Source: Deltaproteobacteria bacterium
GTDB taxonomy: Bacteria; Desulfobacterota; DSM-4660; Desulfatiglandales; HGW-15
Direction of reading: 5' to 3'
Length of the DNA stretch: 57,264 nt
Assembly (NCBI GenBank): GCA_016930835.1
Contig: JAFGGA010000046.1
Location: forward strand, 1-57,264
Made by a program: the position numbers and the translations under genes. The notes under the pieces were generated by a model that did not search any database, had not been told where the DNA came from, and saw nothing but the letters and a program-made list of their open reading frames with translations. Below are positions 9,685-18,234 of this stretch, in pieces. Every line of letters begins with the position of its first letter. Positions within the stretch are counted from its first letter, which is position 1.

Positions 9685-10425
9685 TCAGCCAGGCCTTTTT
9701 CCCGAGGCCATTGTTTTCAGCCTTGTCGCGACATAGCCAACGGAAAAGGTATAGGATGGCAAAAAAAGCCACCAGGCAAAAGAGTTCGGTATTCCATCAC
9801 GGTAAATCCCGTCCGGGATGTGCATAATATTCTTCCAATCCCAGCAAAAAGCGATGATCATTAAAAGGCCACAACCCATAACGATCACGATATCATACCA
9901 GCGAATCGGAATAGGCACACCTTTTTCATCATAATAAATGATCATGGAACCGAAGACGGCCATCGCCAAGGCGATCAAGACAGGAGTAATAACAGGTCCC
10001 GTCCATGTTAAGGGTAATAAGAATAACAGATCCCATGTCATAAGACTTTCAGGCCAATTGAGCATGACCTTGAGCCAGACATAAAAAAATATATCCCAGA
10101 AGCCGAAGGCGATCATAAAAAAACTAAATCGTTGCAGGCCGTTTTTCCCCGCAACCCACCCCACGGCGATGAGCATAAAAATGGTGGCGGCCTCCCGGCC
10201 CAATTCAATATGCATCAGAGGATCACGGACATATTGTCCGTTCACCCAATTAATGACAATGGGAAATGTAAATCCGCCTGGAAAGTAGATTTTACGGAGA
10301 TAAGCCACCACGGATGCTTCCACCCAGGCAAAGGCCATGGCAAAGACCATCACCCACGCCCAGCGCCGCAAGGCTTCACCATATGGAAAGATGTTGTTTG
10401 AGTTTGAAGATGAATGCGCGTCCAT
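9685..10425 (-). CDS. Multi-pass membrane protein, unknown function
   Basis: A 246-residue integral membrane protein with about seven hydrophobic helices rich in Trp and Phe and no recognised catalytic motif. The N-terminus is short and hydrophilic (MDAHSSSNSNN). It is the promoter-proximal gene of an apparent three-gene unit with the CPBP protease and the HEAT-repeat membrane protein. I do not recognise a family. Confidence 0.65.
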   Translation of the reverse strand: MDAHSSSNSNNIFPYGEALRRWAWVMVFAMAFAWVEASVVAYLRKIYFPGGFTFPIVINWVNGQYVRDPLMHIELGREAATIFMLIAVGWVAGKNGLQRFSFFMIAFGFWDIFFYVWLKVMLNWPESLMTWDLLFLLPLTWTGPVITPVLIALAMAVFGSMIIYYDEKGVPIPIRWYDIVIVMGCGLLMIIAFCWDWKNIMHIPDGIYRDGIPNSFAWWLFLPSYTFSVGYVATRLKTMASGKRPG

Positions 10426-10477
10426 GGTTTTTAATCATCATATGGGAATGGAAATCATGTGTCAATCGATTCATGGT

Positions 10478-10506
10478 TTGACATAATCATGTTCCTTTAT
10501 TAGACT
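10478..10506 (+). promoter_or_regulatory. Candidate sigma-70 promoter for the acyl-CoA dehydrogenase gene
   Basis: TTGACA at 10478-10483 is followed after 17 nt by TAGACT at 10501-10506, about 45 nt before the start codon. The -35 box is perfect and the -10 box matches 4 of 6 positions. Confidence 0.55.
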
Positions 10507-10552
10507 ACATCCTCTTTGTCGAGATAATATGTATTATTGGAGGTTATATGGA

Positions 10553-11704
10553 ATGGACTTTAGGTTAACGAAAGAACAACAGAGCATAAAAAAGGCCGCT
10601 AGGGAATTTGCCGAAGGGGAGTTTCCTCAAATCGCTAAAGAATGTGATGAAGAAGAAAAATTTGATTTAAAATTACTTGAAAAGGCAAGGGATCTGGGAT
10701 TCGTCGGGGCTAATATCCCTGAAGAATATGGTGGCCCCGGGCTATCGACACTTGATCGGGCCATTATTATGGAAGAATTTTGGAGGATTGACCCGGGTCT
10801 GGGCCAGGCGATTTCTTCCGTGACCTTCGGGTCGGAAATCCTTATGAATCATGCCTCTGAGGAGCAAAAAAAGAAATATCTCGTCCCTTTGGTCGAGGGA
10901 AACGCCATTATCGCAACCGCAATCACCGAACCCGATGCAGGGTCGGATGTGACCGGGGTTCAAACCACGGCGGTAAGAGAAGGCAATGAATGGGTCATCA
11001 ACGGAAGTAAGACCTTCATTACCAACGGGACATTGGCTGATTACACGATTGTATTTTGCAAGACGCATCCGGATGAGTCGAATCGACATAAACAATTTAG
11101 CATGTTTATTGTGGAGAAAAATATGGTTGGCTTTAGGGCCACGAAATTGAAAAACAAGCTGGGAATCCGGGCATCGGATACCGCCGAGCTGTCATTCAAT
11201 AATGTTCGTGTACCGGCGGAGAACCTGATTGGAGATGAAAAGAGTGGATTCAATCAGACCTTGACCCTTTTTAACAGGGAGAGGCTTGTTATCGCGGCAC
11301 AAGCAACCGGGCTGGCCCAAGGTGCTTTAGAACAGGCTATACGCCATATTTCTCAAAGAAAACAGTTCGGCCAAAAAATCTCATCTTTTCAAGCGATTCG
11401 GTTTAAGATAGCGGAAATGGGAACATTGATTGAAGCAGGCAGGTCTCTTTATTATCGCGCGGCCTGGTCTGTAGACAGCGGTAAAGAGGATCATAGTCTC
11501 ATTGCCATGGCAAAATGGTTTTGTGCCTATAATGCCGTTAACATTACCCAGGAGGCCCTTCAGATGCATGGCGGATATGGTTATTTCAATGAATATGACA
11601 TTGCGCGTTTTTATCGAGATTCCAAAATTCTGGAGATCTATGAGGGGACGCGGGAGATCGAAAAGGTGGTCATTGCCAATGCCATGTTGGGCAGGGCCAA
11701 ATAG
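10553..11704 (+). CDS. Acyl-CoA dehydrogenase
   Basis: A 383-residue flavoprotein, typical length for the family. The FAD/substrate segment ATAITEPDAGSDV, the QKRKQFG-type helix (SQRKQFGQKI), the QMHGGYGY segment and the C-terminal IYEGTREI, which holds the catalytic-base Glu of most short-chain members, are all present. It would introduce a trans-2,3 double bond into an acyl-CoA and pass electrons to ETF. The ATG at 10553 has GGAGG 9 nt upstream. No ETF or thiolase gene is adjacent, so chain-length specificity is open. Confidence 0.92.
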   Translation: MDFRLTKEQQSIKKAAREFAEGEFPQIAKECDEEEKFDLKLLEKARDLGFVGANIPEEYGGPGLSTLDRAIIMEEFWRIDPGLGQAISSVTFGSEILMNHASEEQKKKYLVPLVEGNAIIATAITEPDAGSDVTGVQTTAVREGNEWVINGSKTFITNGTLADYTIVFCKTHPDESNRHKQFSMFIVEKNMVGFRATKLKNKLGIRASDTAELSFNNVRVPAENLIGDEKSGFNQTLTLFNRERLVIAAQATGLAQGALEQAIRHISQRKQFGQKISSFQAIRFKIAEMGTLIEAGRSLYYRAAWSVDSGKEDHSLIAMAKWFCAYNAVNITQEALQMHGGYGYFNEYDIARFYRDSKILEIYEGTREIEKVVIANAMLGRAK

Positions 11705-11939
11705 AATTTTTTTTGGATTTCCGGGCCGGTGCTTGATCTGGAAACAGCCATCGCCAGATTTGTATTGTGGACCAATGCGGCCTTGGCAGTTGTTTCCATG
11801 CCCGTGGCGGGAGATGGCCTGGAAATCTTGACTCGATTTTGAAAAAGATATGTCTTGGGCGAACGTTCAGGGAAGGCTTGGCTGGTAAATGGCCGAAGAT
11901 AAGTGTCGATAATATCGACTTACTCTTTATCTTAAATCC

Positions 11940-12416
11940 TCAAGCGTCCGTTCTTGCAACCGTATGAGATTTTACCATGGCTTTTTTAAAGGAAGGCAAT
12001 TTTTTAAGGGCCTCGCATTCTTTCATTAAGACGCCATTAATCAACTCTGGCAACCAATCACCATAAATGGAATGTTCTTTAAACATCTCGACCGCTCCAC
12101 GGGCATCGTCATGCGTGCCATAGACAACGGTATTGATGCCGGCAAAGATGGTGGCTCCCAGACACATCGCGCATGGTTCTAAAGTGCAGTAGAGGGTAAC
12201 ATCTTTGGGTCGAAGGCCTAGGTTTCGTTTAGCATCTAATAAGGCGTTGAGTACCGCATGACCCAATCCGCATTTTTCCGAGTTCCTGGAATTACGCCCG
12301 AGACCGATTATTTGGCCGTCTTGGACCACAACGGCAGCGGCAGGTTCTTCCCCTTCCGCCGCCGCTGCTTTCGCCCCTTCAACAATCAACCGCATCCATT
12401 TGACATGATCCGGCAT
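11940..12416 (-). CDS. Cytidine-deaminase-fold nucleoside deaminase with altered active site
   Basis: A 158-residue protein of the zinc-dependent deaminase fold (guanine/tRNA-adenosine deaminase branch). The zinc-ligand motif TLEPCAMCLG is intact. The first motif reads GHAVLNAL, where the family has HAE: the zinc-ligand His is kept but the proton-shuttling Glu is Val (codon GTA, one base from GAA). Unless this is a sequencing error the enzyme should be catalytically impaired or have another role. The ATG at 12416 has AGGAGG 8 nt upstream. The gene stands alone. Confidence 0.85.
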   Translation of the reverse strand: MPDHVKWMRLIVEGAKAAAAEGEEPAAAVVVQDGQIIGLGRNSRNSEKCGLGHAVLNALLDAKRNLGLRPKDVTLYCTLEPCAMCLGATIFAGINTVVYGTHDDARGAVEMFKEHSIYGDWLPELINGVLMKECEALKKLPSFKKAMVKSHTVARTDA

Positions 12417-13022
12417 AACCAAATCCTCCTTTATATTATTGTTGTGACAAGGTCAAAAATCATCCGTGGGGGATATGTTAAAGAAGAATGAATCCTGGAC
12501 AAATTATTGTGCTTATTTTTTATTTATCTGATCAATAATTGCCGCTCATATATCCGGATTAACTTTTTTGTTTGCGGAAAAGGCCAGATCAAGCATTTTT
12601 ATATTATCCATACTATATTGAATGGTGATGTTTTGATAGTCCGGTTGGTGATCACCTAAAGTTATAGAAATTGAGGACAATAGTCAATAGAGATGACATT
12701 CCTGCAAAGCCGTACTCCACTCTGATACGACGTGAAAAAACCTTTTTTATTGAAAACCATTGAAAAAAGTATTGACATCCAAGCGTTTCAAGAAGAAATA
12801 GAGTGAAATGGTGGTGTTTATTTTGGCAGGCCTTCAAGGATTCAGGTCGTCGGAATCATGAGATGATATCCTGTCAGTATGGCATGGATGTTGCTTTCGG
12901 TATATTAGAGGTTATGCGAATATTATCCGTGCAAATATGATTGCATTTCGTTTTTAAAAGATTTAAATGGTAGCCATGACGCAAGCGATTTTAATGTTTT
13001 ATTAAAAGAGAGGACTCGATAT
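12417..13022. other. 606-bp intergenic region
   Basis: No supported gene. It is AT-rich and contains a TTGACA at 12772-12777 that could be the -35 of a promoter reading toward the acidic protein at 13023, but no good -10 lies at the right distance. GAGAGGA just before 13023 serves as ribosome-binding site for that gene. Confidence 0.4.
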
Positions 13023-13370
13023 ATGAGAAAGGAAAAATCCCATAAAGAAATAACCATTAGCGGATTCATCACCCCGGAACAATGGGATGACGATGATAAT
13101 GTCATTGCTATTGGAATTTCTACGGATGATGAGGATTACGTGATCGAATTGAACAAACTTGGAGAAGAACTATTTGACTTTATTGATGAAGACGTCGAGG
13201 TGACGGGTTTCATAAGGGAAGATAAGGACGGTACGAAGCACATTACGATTTCGAACTATGAAATTTTAGATACTGATGATTACGAAGAAGAGGATGAGTA
13301 TTATTACGGAGATGAGGATGATCCATATACTGAAGATGATGATGAAGACGATGATGAAGAGTATTATTAA
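13023..13370 (+). CDS. Small acidic protein, paralogue of the protein at 16388
   Basis: A 115-residue, very acidic protein. Residues 9-82 alternate short beta-strand-like stretches (ITISGFITP, VIAIGISTDDEDYVIEL, VEVTGFIREDKDG, HITISNYEIL), a pattern suggestive of a small beta-barrel such as an OB fold. The last 30 residues are almost only Asp, Glu and Tyr. The beta part aligns along its whole length with the protein at 16388, which lacks the acidic tail. Function is unknown; an acidic tail can mimic DNA or bind metal or basic proteins, which is speculation. A hairpin terminator follows directly. Confidence 0.7.
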   Translation: MRKEKSHKEITISGFITPEQWDDDDNVIAIGISTDDEDYVIELNKLGEELFDFIDEDVEVTGFIREDKDGTKHITISNYEILDTDDYEEEDEYYYGDEDDPYTEDDDEDDDEEYY

Positions 13371-13401
13371 TTCATAACGTATCAAATATCCCATTGATTT
13401 A

Positions 13402-13428
13402 AGCCGGGTCAGCAGCCCGGCTTTTTTA
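13402..13428 (+). terminator. Rho-independent terminator after the acidic protein gene
   Basis: AGCCGGG (13402-13408) pairs perfectly with CCCGGCT (13416-13422) across a 7-nt loop and is followed by a T-run. It ends the gene at 13023-13370 and lies between it and the convergent diadenylate cyclase gene. Confidence 0.85.
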
Positions 13429-13468
13429 TTTGTACCGGTGGTTTGGGTTTCGGTATTTTTGCATGAAA

Positions 13469-14923
13469 TTATCTCTCGGATCCATTCGGCGACGGCCTCT
13501 TTGTTATTACATAATCAATAGAGACCCTATCCTTGGATTCAGAGGTTGTCTTCAGTGATGCAGGATGGAGGGCCGGCTTTGCGGTGATATTCCCGGATCT
13601 TTTCATGGAATCCAGTGAAACCGGCTCAGTATAAATCGTTGATATATTCTCGAGTATGTGCCTTCCACCGATGACATCAATTTTGGACGGTGTCAACCTC
13701 ACGTCGGTCATGATAAGATCCTCGTTTAATTTCCCCACCCAATCCACTTGAATCGCCAGAGTCTTTTCGATCATTATATCGAGGTTGACCGTTACGGTCG
13801 GAGGGTGAATATTGATCAAGGTCACACCTGGTGGTAGGGTGATATTTTCTCTTGTAATGGTATATGCGTTCAGACCAGGCAGGGCTTTGATAAGGTCGAT
13901 ACGGATTCGAATTTGTTCAGGTCGTATAGATTTGATCAAGGCCCCTGAACCGCTCAGCTGCAGCCGAACCGTATTGGCGGAGGTTTCCAGAATTTCCATC
14001 TTGGGATCACGATTCACATATTCAACGGGAACTTCAAGATTAACCAGGGTGTCTTGGCCTCTCGTAAAACTAAACCACACACCGGATATAAAAAAAAAGG
14101 AGATCAACGCCGCCAGGGCTGGCTCTAGCCCCTTTTTTTTAAAAGAATTCGCCAGTTGCCCTTCCGTACCAAAGTGTTGTCGCATCTTTTCGAGGAGGTC
14201 CTCCCTGCTTTTTATCGGATGAATACGAGGGCCTTTGGCGACGGATATGGTGCCTCTTTCCTCGGAAACGACGACAACCAACGCATCCGTCCTTTCACTC
14301 AGGCCGACCGCGGCTCTATGGCGAGTACCATAATAGGACGGAAGATCTTTTTGATAGGAGAGCGGCAGAATACCTCCCACTTCCTTTATCTTGTTCCCCT
14401 GGATGGTAACCGCACCATCGTGAACGGGATTATCGGGCCAGAAAATACTAATAAGCATTTCTTTAGATAGGACACCCTCCCAGGTAATACTACTGTGGAT
14501 ATATTCTTGTAGGTCTTCCTTTCCCGGAAAAACGATCAGGGCTCCCATTTTTTTTCGGGACAATTCAAAAACGCTCTCCAGGATTACATCAAACGGAGTT
14601 TCAATAGATTTTCTGGATGAACCCCAAAGAATGGTCTTGAGATTTTTGGTTTGCAGCACGGACCGGATCTCATTCCTAAATACAACAATAATTAATAAGG
14701 CCGCGGCCGCAGTGATTCCTTGAATAGCCCAGCTCGTGACGATAAGCCCCAATGAAACGGCTATTCTTTGAAAAAACCAGAGGATCGCGATTGTGATGAG
14801 AACCCGAAAAACAATGGTACCCCTGAAAAGGGCATAGAGGCGGTAGATAATATAGCTATTCAGGATGATATCCACTGCGTCTTGCCACCTTATGGAGGCT
14901 ATGAGATGAATTAATTTTTCCAT
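13469..14923 (-). CDS. cdaA: Membrane diadenylate cyclase fused to YbbR domains (CdaA-CdaR fusion)
   Basis: A 484-residue protein. Three N-terminal membrane helices (about 20-85) precede a DisA_N cyclase domain (about 105-250) with the catalytic motifs HDGAV and RHRAA. A further membrane helix (about 270-290) leads to YbbR-like beta domains (about 300-475). It should convert two ATP to cyclic di-AMP on the cytoplasmic face. In Firmicutes the YbbR protein CdaR is a separate gene that regulates CdaA; here both parts are one chain, placing YbbR outside the membrane as a built-in regulator. It follows the DUF2914 gene by 20 nt on the same strand, so the two are likely co-transcribed. Confidence 0.92.
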   Translation of the reverse strand: MEKLIHLIASIRWQDAVDIILNSYIIYRLYALFRGTIVFRVLITIAILWFFQRIAVSLGLIVTSWAIQGITAAAALLIIVVFRNEIRSVLQTKNLKTILWGSSRKSIETPFDVILESVFELSRKKMGALIVFPGKEDLQEYIHSSITWEGVLSKEMLISIFWPDNPVHDGAVTIQGNKIKEVGGILPLSYQKDLPSYYGTRHRAAVGLSERTDALVVVVSEERGTISVAKGPRIHPIKSREDLLEKMRQHFGTEGQLANSFKKKGLEPALAALISFFFISGVWFSFTRGQDTLVNLEVPVEYVNRDPKMEILETSANTVRLQLSGSGALIKSIRPEQIRIRIDLIKALPGLNAYTITRENITLPPGVTLINIHPPTVTVNLDIMIEKTLAIQVDWVGKLNEDLIMTDVRLTPSKIDVIGGRHILENISTIYTEPVSLDSMKRSGNITAKPALHPASLKTTSESKDRVSIDYVITKRPSPNGSER

Positions 14924-14943
14924 TCAGCCCAATGATTCTTTTC

Positions 14944-15387
14944 TTATTCCACTATACTAAAACGAAGTATTTGAAAAACATAACCCTGTTCGTCCGTGAT
15001 CTCCACATGCCAGGGCCCCTTATCACTTTCTCGAACATGAATGCTGCTGTATGTAGACCAGCGCGGCGGATTCACGATGAGCCTTGTTGTCCTATTGAGG
15101 ACATCACGAAAAAACCATTTATGGTAGATGAACGTGTTTTCTTGGATATCATCGAAGGTCGTAAAACAAATGACCTCTCCGTGGCTTTTGGAAAAGATGA
15201 CGGCCGCGTTTTGAGGTTTACCATCTTTTATCCCTTCACACATGACGGCGTCAATGAGTTTGATTCTCGGGAGTGCGTTTCCGGGTGTGGGTTCTCCCTT
15301 ATCGGGTTCTTGTCCGAGCGTCAAATGAAATATGCCCATAAAGAAAAGGGCAAGAAAAAGCACGCGCATATATTTTGGGATCATCAT
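14944..15387 (-). CDS. DUF2914 secreted or membrane-anchored protein
   Basis: A 147-residue protein with a hydrophobic N-terminal signal (RVLFLALFFMGIFHLTLG) and a DUF2914 domain containing the ITDEQGYVFQILRFSI-type C-terminus. DUF2914 function is not established; it is often found behind a signal or membrane segment in deltaproteobacteria. The tandem ATGs at 15387 and 15384 are preceded by AGGGG; a longer start would place 36 non-signal residues ahead of the signal. The location directly upstream of the diadenylate cyclase suggests an envelope role linked to it (inference). Confidence 0.75.
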   Translation of the reverse strand: MMIPKYMRVLFLALFFMGIFHLTLGQEPDKGEPTPGNALPRIKLIDAVMCEGIKDGKPQNAAVIFSKSHGEVICFTTFDDIQENTFIYHKWFFRDVLNRTTRLIVNPPRWSTYSSIHVRESDKGPWHVEITDEQGYVFQILRFSIVE

Positions 15388-16387
15388 AGCCCCTGAGAGT
15401 GTTATGGAGGTGGTATCACCTCGATTGTCCCGATTCAACCATGTGAAAACGAATTTTTTGGTAAAAAGTATAAGGAAATAATATGGGGGTGTCAATCATG
15501 GAACCATTTCATGATTTACCCTAAAGATGCCGGCGGCTATGGGAAATGTTGTTACGAAAGGGGTATTCATATTAAGACATTCTTGTTGCCGGTCTTTCCA
15601 ACCGGATTCGAACAAGCGATGTCAATCTTCTATGCCATCCACGAGGAGCGTTTTTGTAAGTCCCGACTATTCATCTTAAGCCTTTGGAACGGCACCCAGC
15701 CTTCAAAATCTGCTGGATGATCCCTTTTCGGATGGTTTCTCTGACTGAATCCGCCTTCCATGCCCGCATGGTTCATTCGTGGCCAGGAGGGGGCGGAGGC
15801 CGTGGCTTATGTCATTCAAAGATTGCCCATTTTCATGAGTAACAATGATGGTCACATCAGGGAAAAAACAAGGAAAGGTCTTGGATCATTGGTGTCCAAA
15901 ATAAAATTCAATTTGAGCTTTTTGCTTATATAAGGGATTGTTTTTCAATCACATCCATAACAGGTTTCATTGAGGTTTCCTTTTTTATCGATTTAGAAAA
16001 GAGATCCCCGTACCCCCGAGACCCGTTTTTGGACAAGCATGGTCTTTGACATAAAAATATAATGGGTTCAGACGAGGGACCTCGTTTGGAATCGGGATGA
16101 TCAAGGGACATTTAATTCGGAATTTTTTGTTCCATTTTAGTTGCAAAAAAGAACTATTAGTTCTTGTTCTGAAAATGATTATTATTTCAGTTCATTAAAA
16201 CTTTCTGAATCTGTCACATGGATGAAACATATATCATTCTCAACAAACCTCGGAACAATGAGTTCCTATAATAGATCATATCATTTAAAAAATGCCATTA
16301 TTTTAGGTAGTTAGTTTGTTGGCATGTGGATTGCTTGTATATAGGATGAGAACTTAGGCCCCTGTGCGGTTTTGAGAAGGAGTCGAC
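15388..16387. other. 1-kb region without a supported gene
   Basis: No convincing intact gene on either strand. On the minus strand around 15715-15905 one frame reads through a single TGA and gives a protein-like stretch (FPDVTIIVTHENGQSLND), which may be a decayed gene. Toward 16388 the sequence is AT-rich. TATATA near 16339-16344 with a weak TTGTTG 16 nt upstream could be the promoter of the next gene. AAGGAG just before 16388 is its ribosome-binding site. Confidence 0.4.
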
Positions 16388-16726
16388 ATGAATTACCCGG
16401 TGTGGGGCCAAATTTTATTGGAGCAAAAAAAGGGATACAAAGAGGTGAGAATATCATCAAGCAAGGATATCACAATAAAAGGAATCATTTACCCATCAAG
16501 TTTTGATGAAGATAATCATGTGATCGGCATCGTGGTCGATACCGATGAACAAGACTCGTATTTTGTAGATAATAATAAAAATGGGAAGGCGTTAATCGAT
16601 TTTCTTCATTGCCGAGTGGAAGCAAATGGTTCCATTAGGGAAAATGAGGATGGCGAGTATATCATAAACATCAGAGAATATAAAATATTAGGGAATATGG
16701 ATGATCAAAAAAAGGTTCATGAATAA
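16388..16726 (+). CDS. Small protein, paralogue of the acidic protein at 13023
   Basis: A 112-residue protein. From residue about 28 it aligns with residues 9-82 of the protein at 13023: ITIKGIIYP versus ITISGFITP, VIGIVVDTDEQDSYFVD versus VIAIGISTDDEDYVIEL, and NIREYKILG versus TISNYEILD. The acidic tail is missing and a 27-residue N-terminal extension is added. AAGGAG stands 6 nt before the ATG. It lies about 100 bp upstream of the SpeD-like gene on the same strand and could be the first gene of that operon. Function is unknown. Confidence 0.68.
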   Translation: MNYPVWGQILLEQKKGYKEVRISSSKDITIKGIIYPSSFDEDNHVIGIVVDTDEQDSYFVDNNKNGKALIDFLHCRVEANGSIRENEDGEYIINIREYKILGNMDDQKKVHE

Positions 16727-16827
16727 ATCCTATGGTCCATGAAGTACCTGTAATATGGAATATCCTTAGCAGTCAGAGTTGTTTTTTGAAAATCGCACCC
16801 ATAAGATGAAAGGAAACCAAAAGAAGA

Positions 16828-17211
16828 ATGGAGCATAAAAAAAACGGAGACCGTACCGAAGAGCCTTGGGGATTACTTTCTTGCATTGATCTGTATGACT
16901 GTGACCCTGGAATCATAAGAGACGCGCAGAAGATCAAACAATTCGTTATCGAGCTTTGTGATCTCATTGAGATGAAACGGTATGGGGAGACACAGGTTGT
17001 CCATTTCGGGGAAGAAGAGCGGGTTGCGGGGTACTCCATGACACAGCTCATTGAAACATCCCTTATTTCCGCGCATTTTGCAAATCTAACCAATACAACC
17101 TATCTGGATGTATTTAGTTGTAAACAGTATGATCCCGATACGGTTATCGCTTTTGCTAAAAAATATTTCAAGGCAAAGACGGTAAATTCCAAAGTCGTGA
17201 GGCGTGAATGA
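16828..17211 (+). CDS. S-adenosylmethionine-decarboxylase-fold (SpeD/SpeH) pyruvoyl enzyme
   Basis: A 127-residue protein matching the class 1B AdoMet decarboxylase proenzyme in length and core. Aligned by eye with the Thermotoga enzyme, Ser78 (in ETSLISAHF) is the residue that would become the pyruvoyl group by self-cleavage, His83 matches the processing His, and Cys98 (in LDVFSC) matches the catalytic Cys. Residues before the cleavage point and the Glu of the WPE motif differ. SpeD homologues are known to have evolved into ornithine or arginine decarboxylases, so AdoMet should not be assumed as substrate. No spermidine synthase is nearby. It leads an operon with an acyltransferase, an ATP-grasp ligase and a PLP decarboxylase. 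Confidence 0.8.
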   Translation: MEHKKNGDRTEEPWGLLSCIDLYDCDPGIIRDAQKIKQFVIELCDLIEMKRYGETQVVHFGEEERVAGYSMTQLIETSLISAHFANLTNTTYLDVFSCKQYDPDTVIAFAKKYFKAKTVNSKVVRRE

Positions 17212-17250
17212 CCCCCTCCATTTTATGCATTTAAAAGGAAGGGGGCAATC

Positions 17251-18234
17251 ATGCATAAACGTGATATCACAGATCTGGAGGCATGTCGAAACATCTGGAC
17301 AAGGCTGGTTTCAGTCAAAAACATTTCCGATCTTTGGGATTTTCGCTTTTGTTTCCAAAAACATTATCATTGTGATCCATATTTTATCGTATTAGAGGAC
17401 CATCATGGCATTGCGGCCATGGTCCCCCTTTCCTATGTGAATCATCTGGACATGTATGTGTTCTTCCCGGGTGAAACCTGGAATCAAAAGACTTGGATCG
17501 AACGTACCCCCATCTACTTAAGAAAACCTCACTTTTTACATGAGGCGTTGGATGCCTGCCCGGAAAGGACCTATCTTCGATACATGGAGATGGACAGGGA
17601 TCCGTATATAGTAGATCTTGGAATCGATGAAATCGGTTATGTATTTTATCCATCCCAAGTCGATTATGATCTTCAGGGCTTTAGCAAACGCTTCCATAAT
17701 AAGAAATACAAAGAAATCATGAAGGTGATCCGATCATTCGCGGATGCGGGCAGTGTATTCCATTATAATCGATTAGATGATTTTAACATCCTCGTGGATA
17801 TGAGTCTTCAGCGATATGGATCTCATTCGTATCTGGATGATGGGCGGTTTAGGGAGGGGTTCAGAGAACTCATCTTTTTTCTCCATCAAAAAGGTTGGCT
17901 TCGGATGGTCAGCCTTGAAATAATGGGGAAAACCGTTGCCGTGGATGTAGGTGCGACATATATGGGAACTTATACCGTCTTTCTGGGTGGAACCGATCCT
18001 GACTATATGGGTGTCGCCAAGGTGATGAACATGCATCACCTGGAGTGGGCCTGCAGAGAGAAGATGAATAAGGTGGATTTTCTGTGCGGTGATTTTCATT
18101 GGAAAAAACTTTGGCATTTGGATCAGGAGCCCCTTTATCAATATATTACATTCCCATTGGATTCTGGCAAAGTCATTCACCCCGACATTCCTCTGGAAAT
18201 CTTTTCAATGAGCGAAGTCCTCACTCATGCCTAA
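17251..18234 (+). CDS. FemAB/BioF2-like GNAT-fold acyltransferase
   Basis: A 327-residue protein resembling the Acetyltransf_6 group of double-GNAT proteins related to FemAB peptidyl transferases. The C-terminal half has the typical pattern of a transferase domain that recognises a large acceptor: AVDVGATYMGTYTVFLGGTDPDY, then a long helix and VDFLCGDFHWKKLW. There is no signal peptide. GGAAGGGGG precedes the ATG by 6 nt. It overlaps the ATP-grasp gene by 8 nt, so the two are translationally coupled. It may transfer an acyl or aminoacyl group onto the amide or amine product of this operon; donor and acceptor are unknown. Confidence 0.72.
   Translation: MHKRDITDLEACRNIWTRLVSVKNISDLWDFRFCFQKHYHCDPYFIVLEDHHGIAAMVPLSYVNHLDMYVFFPGETWNQKTWIERTPIYLRKPHFLHEALDACPERTYLRYMEMDRDPYIVDLGIDEIGYVFYPSQVDYDLQGFSKRFHNKKYKEIMKVIRSFADAGSVFHYNRLDDFNILVDMSLQRYGSHSYLDDGRFREGFRELIFFLHQKGWLRMVSLEIMGKTVAVDVGATYMGTYTVFLGGTDPDYMGVAKVMNMHHLEWACREKMNKVDFLCGDFHWKKLWHLDQEPLYQYITFPLDSGKVIHPDIPLEIFSMSEVLTHA

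Noticed and set aside
12652-12837. 61-codon minus-strand ORF in the 12.4-13.0 kb gap
   Set aside because: No ribosome-binding site, unusual composition and no family resemblance.
15600-15625. TTCGAATCCGG on the minus strand, resembling a tRNA T-loop
   Set aside because: No cloverleaf could be drawn around it.
15715-15905. Minus-strand protein-like stretch FPDVTIIVTHENGQSLND with an upstream in-frame TGA
   Set aside because: No start, no recognised family and a stop inside; could be chance. Left as a note in the intergenic entry.
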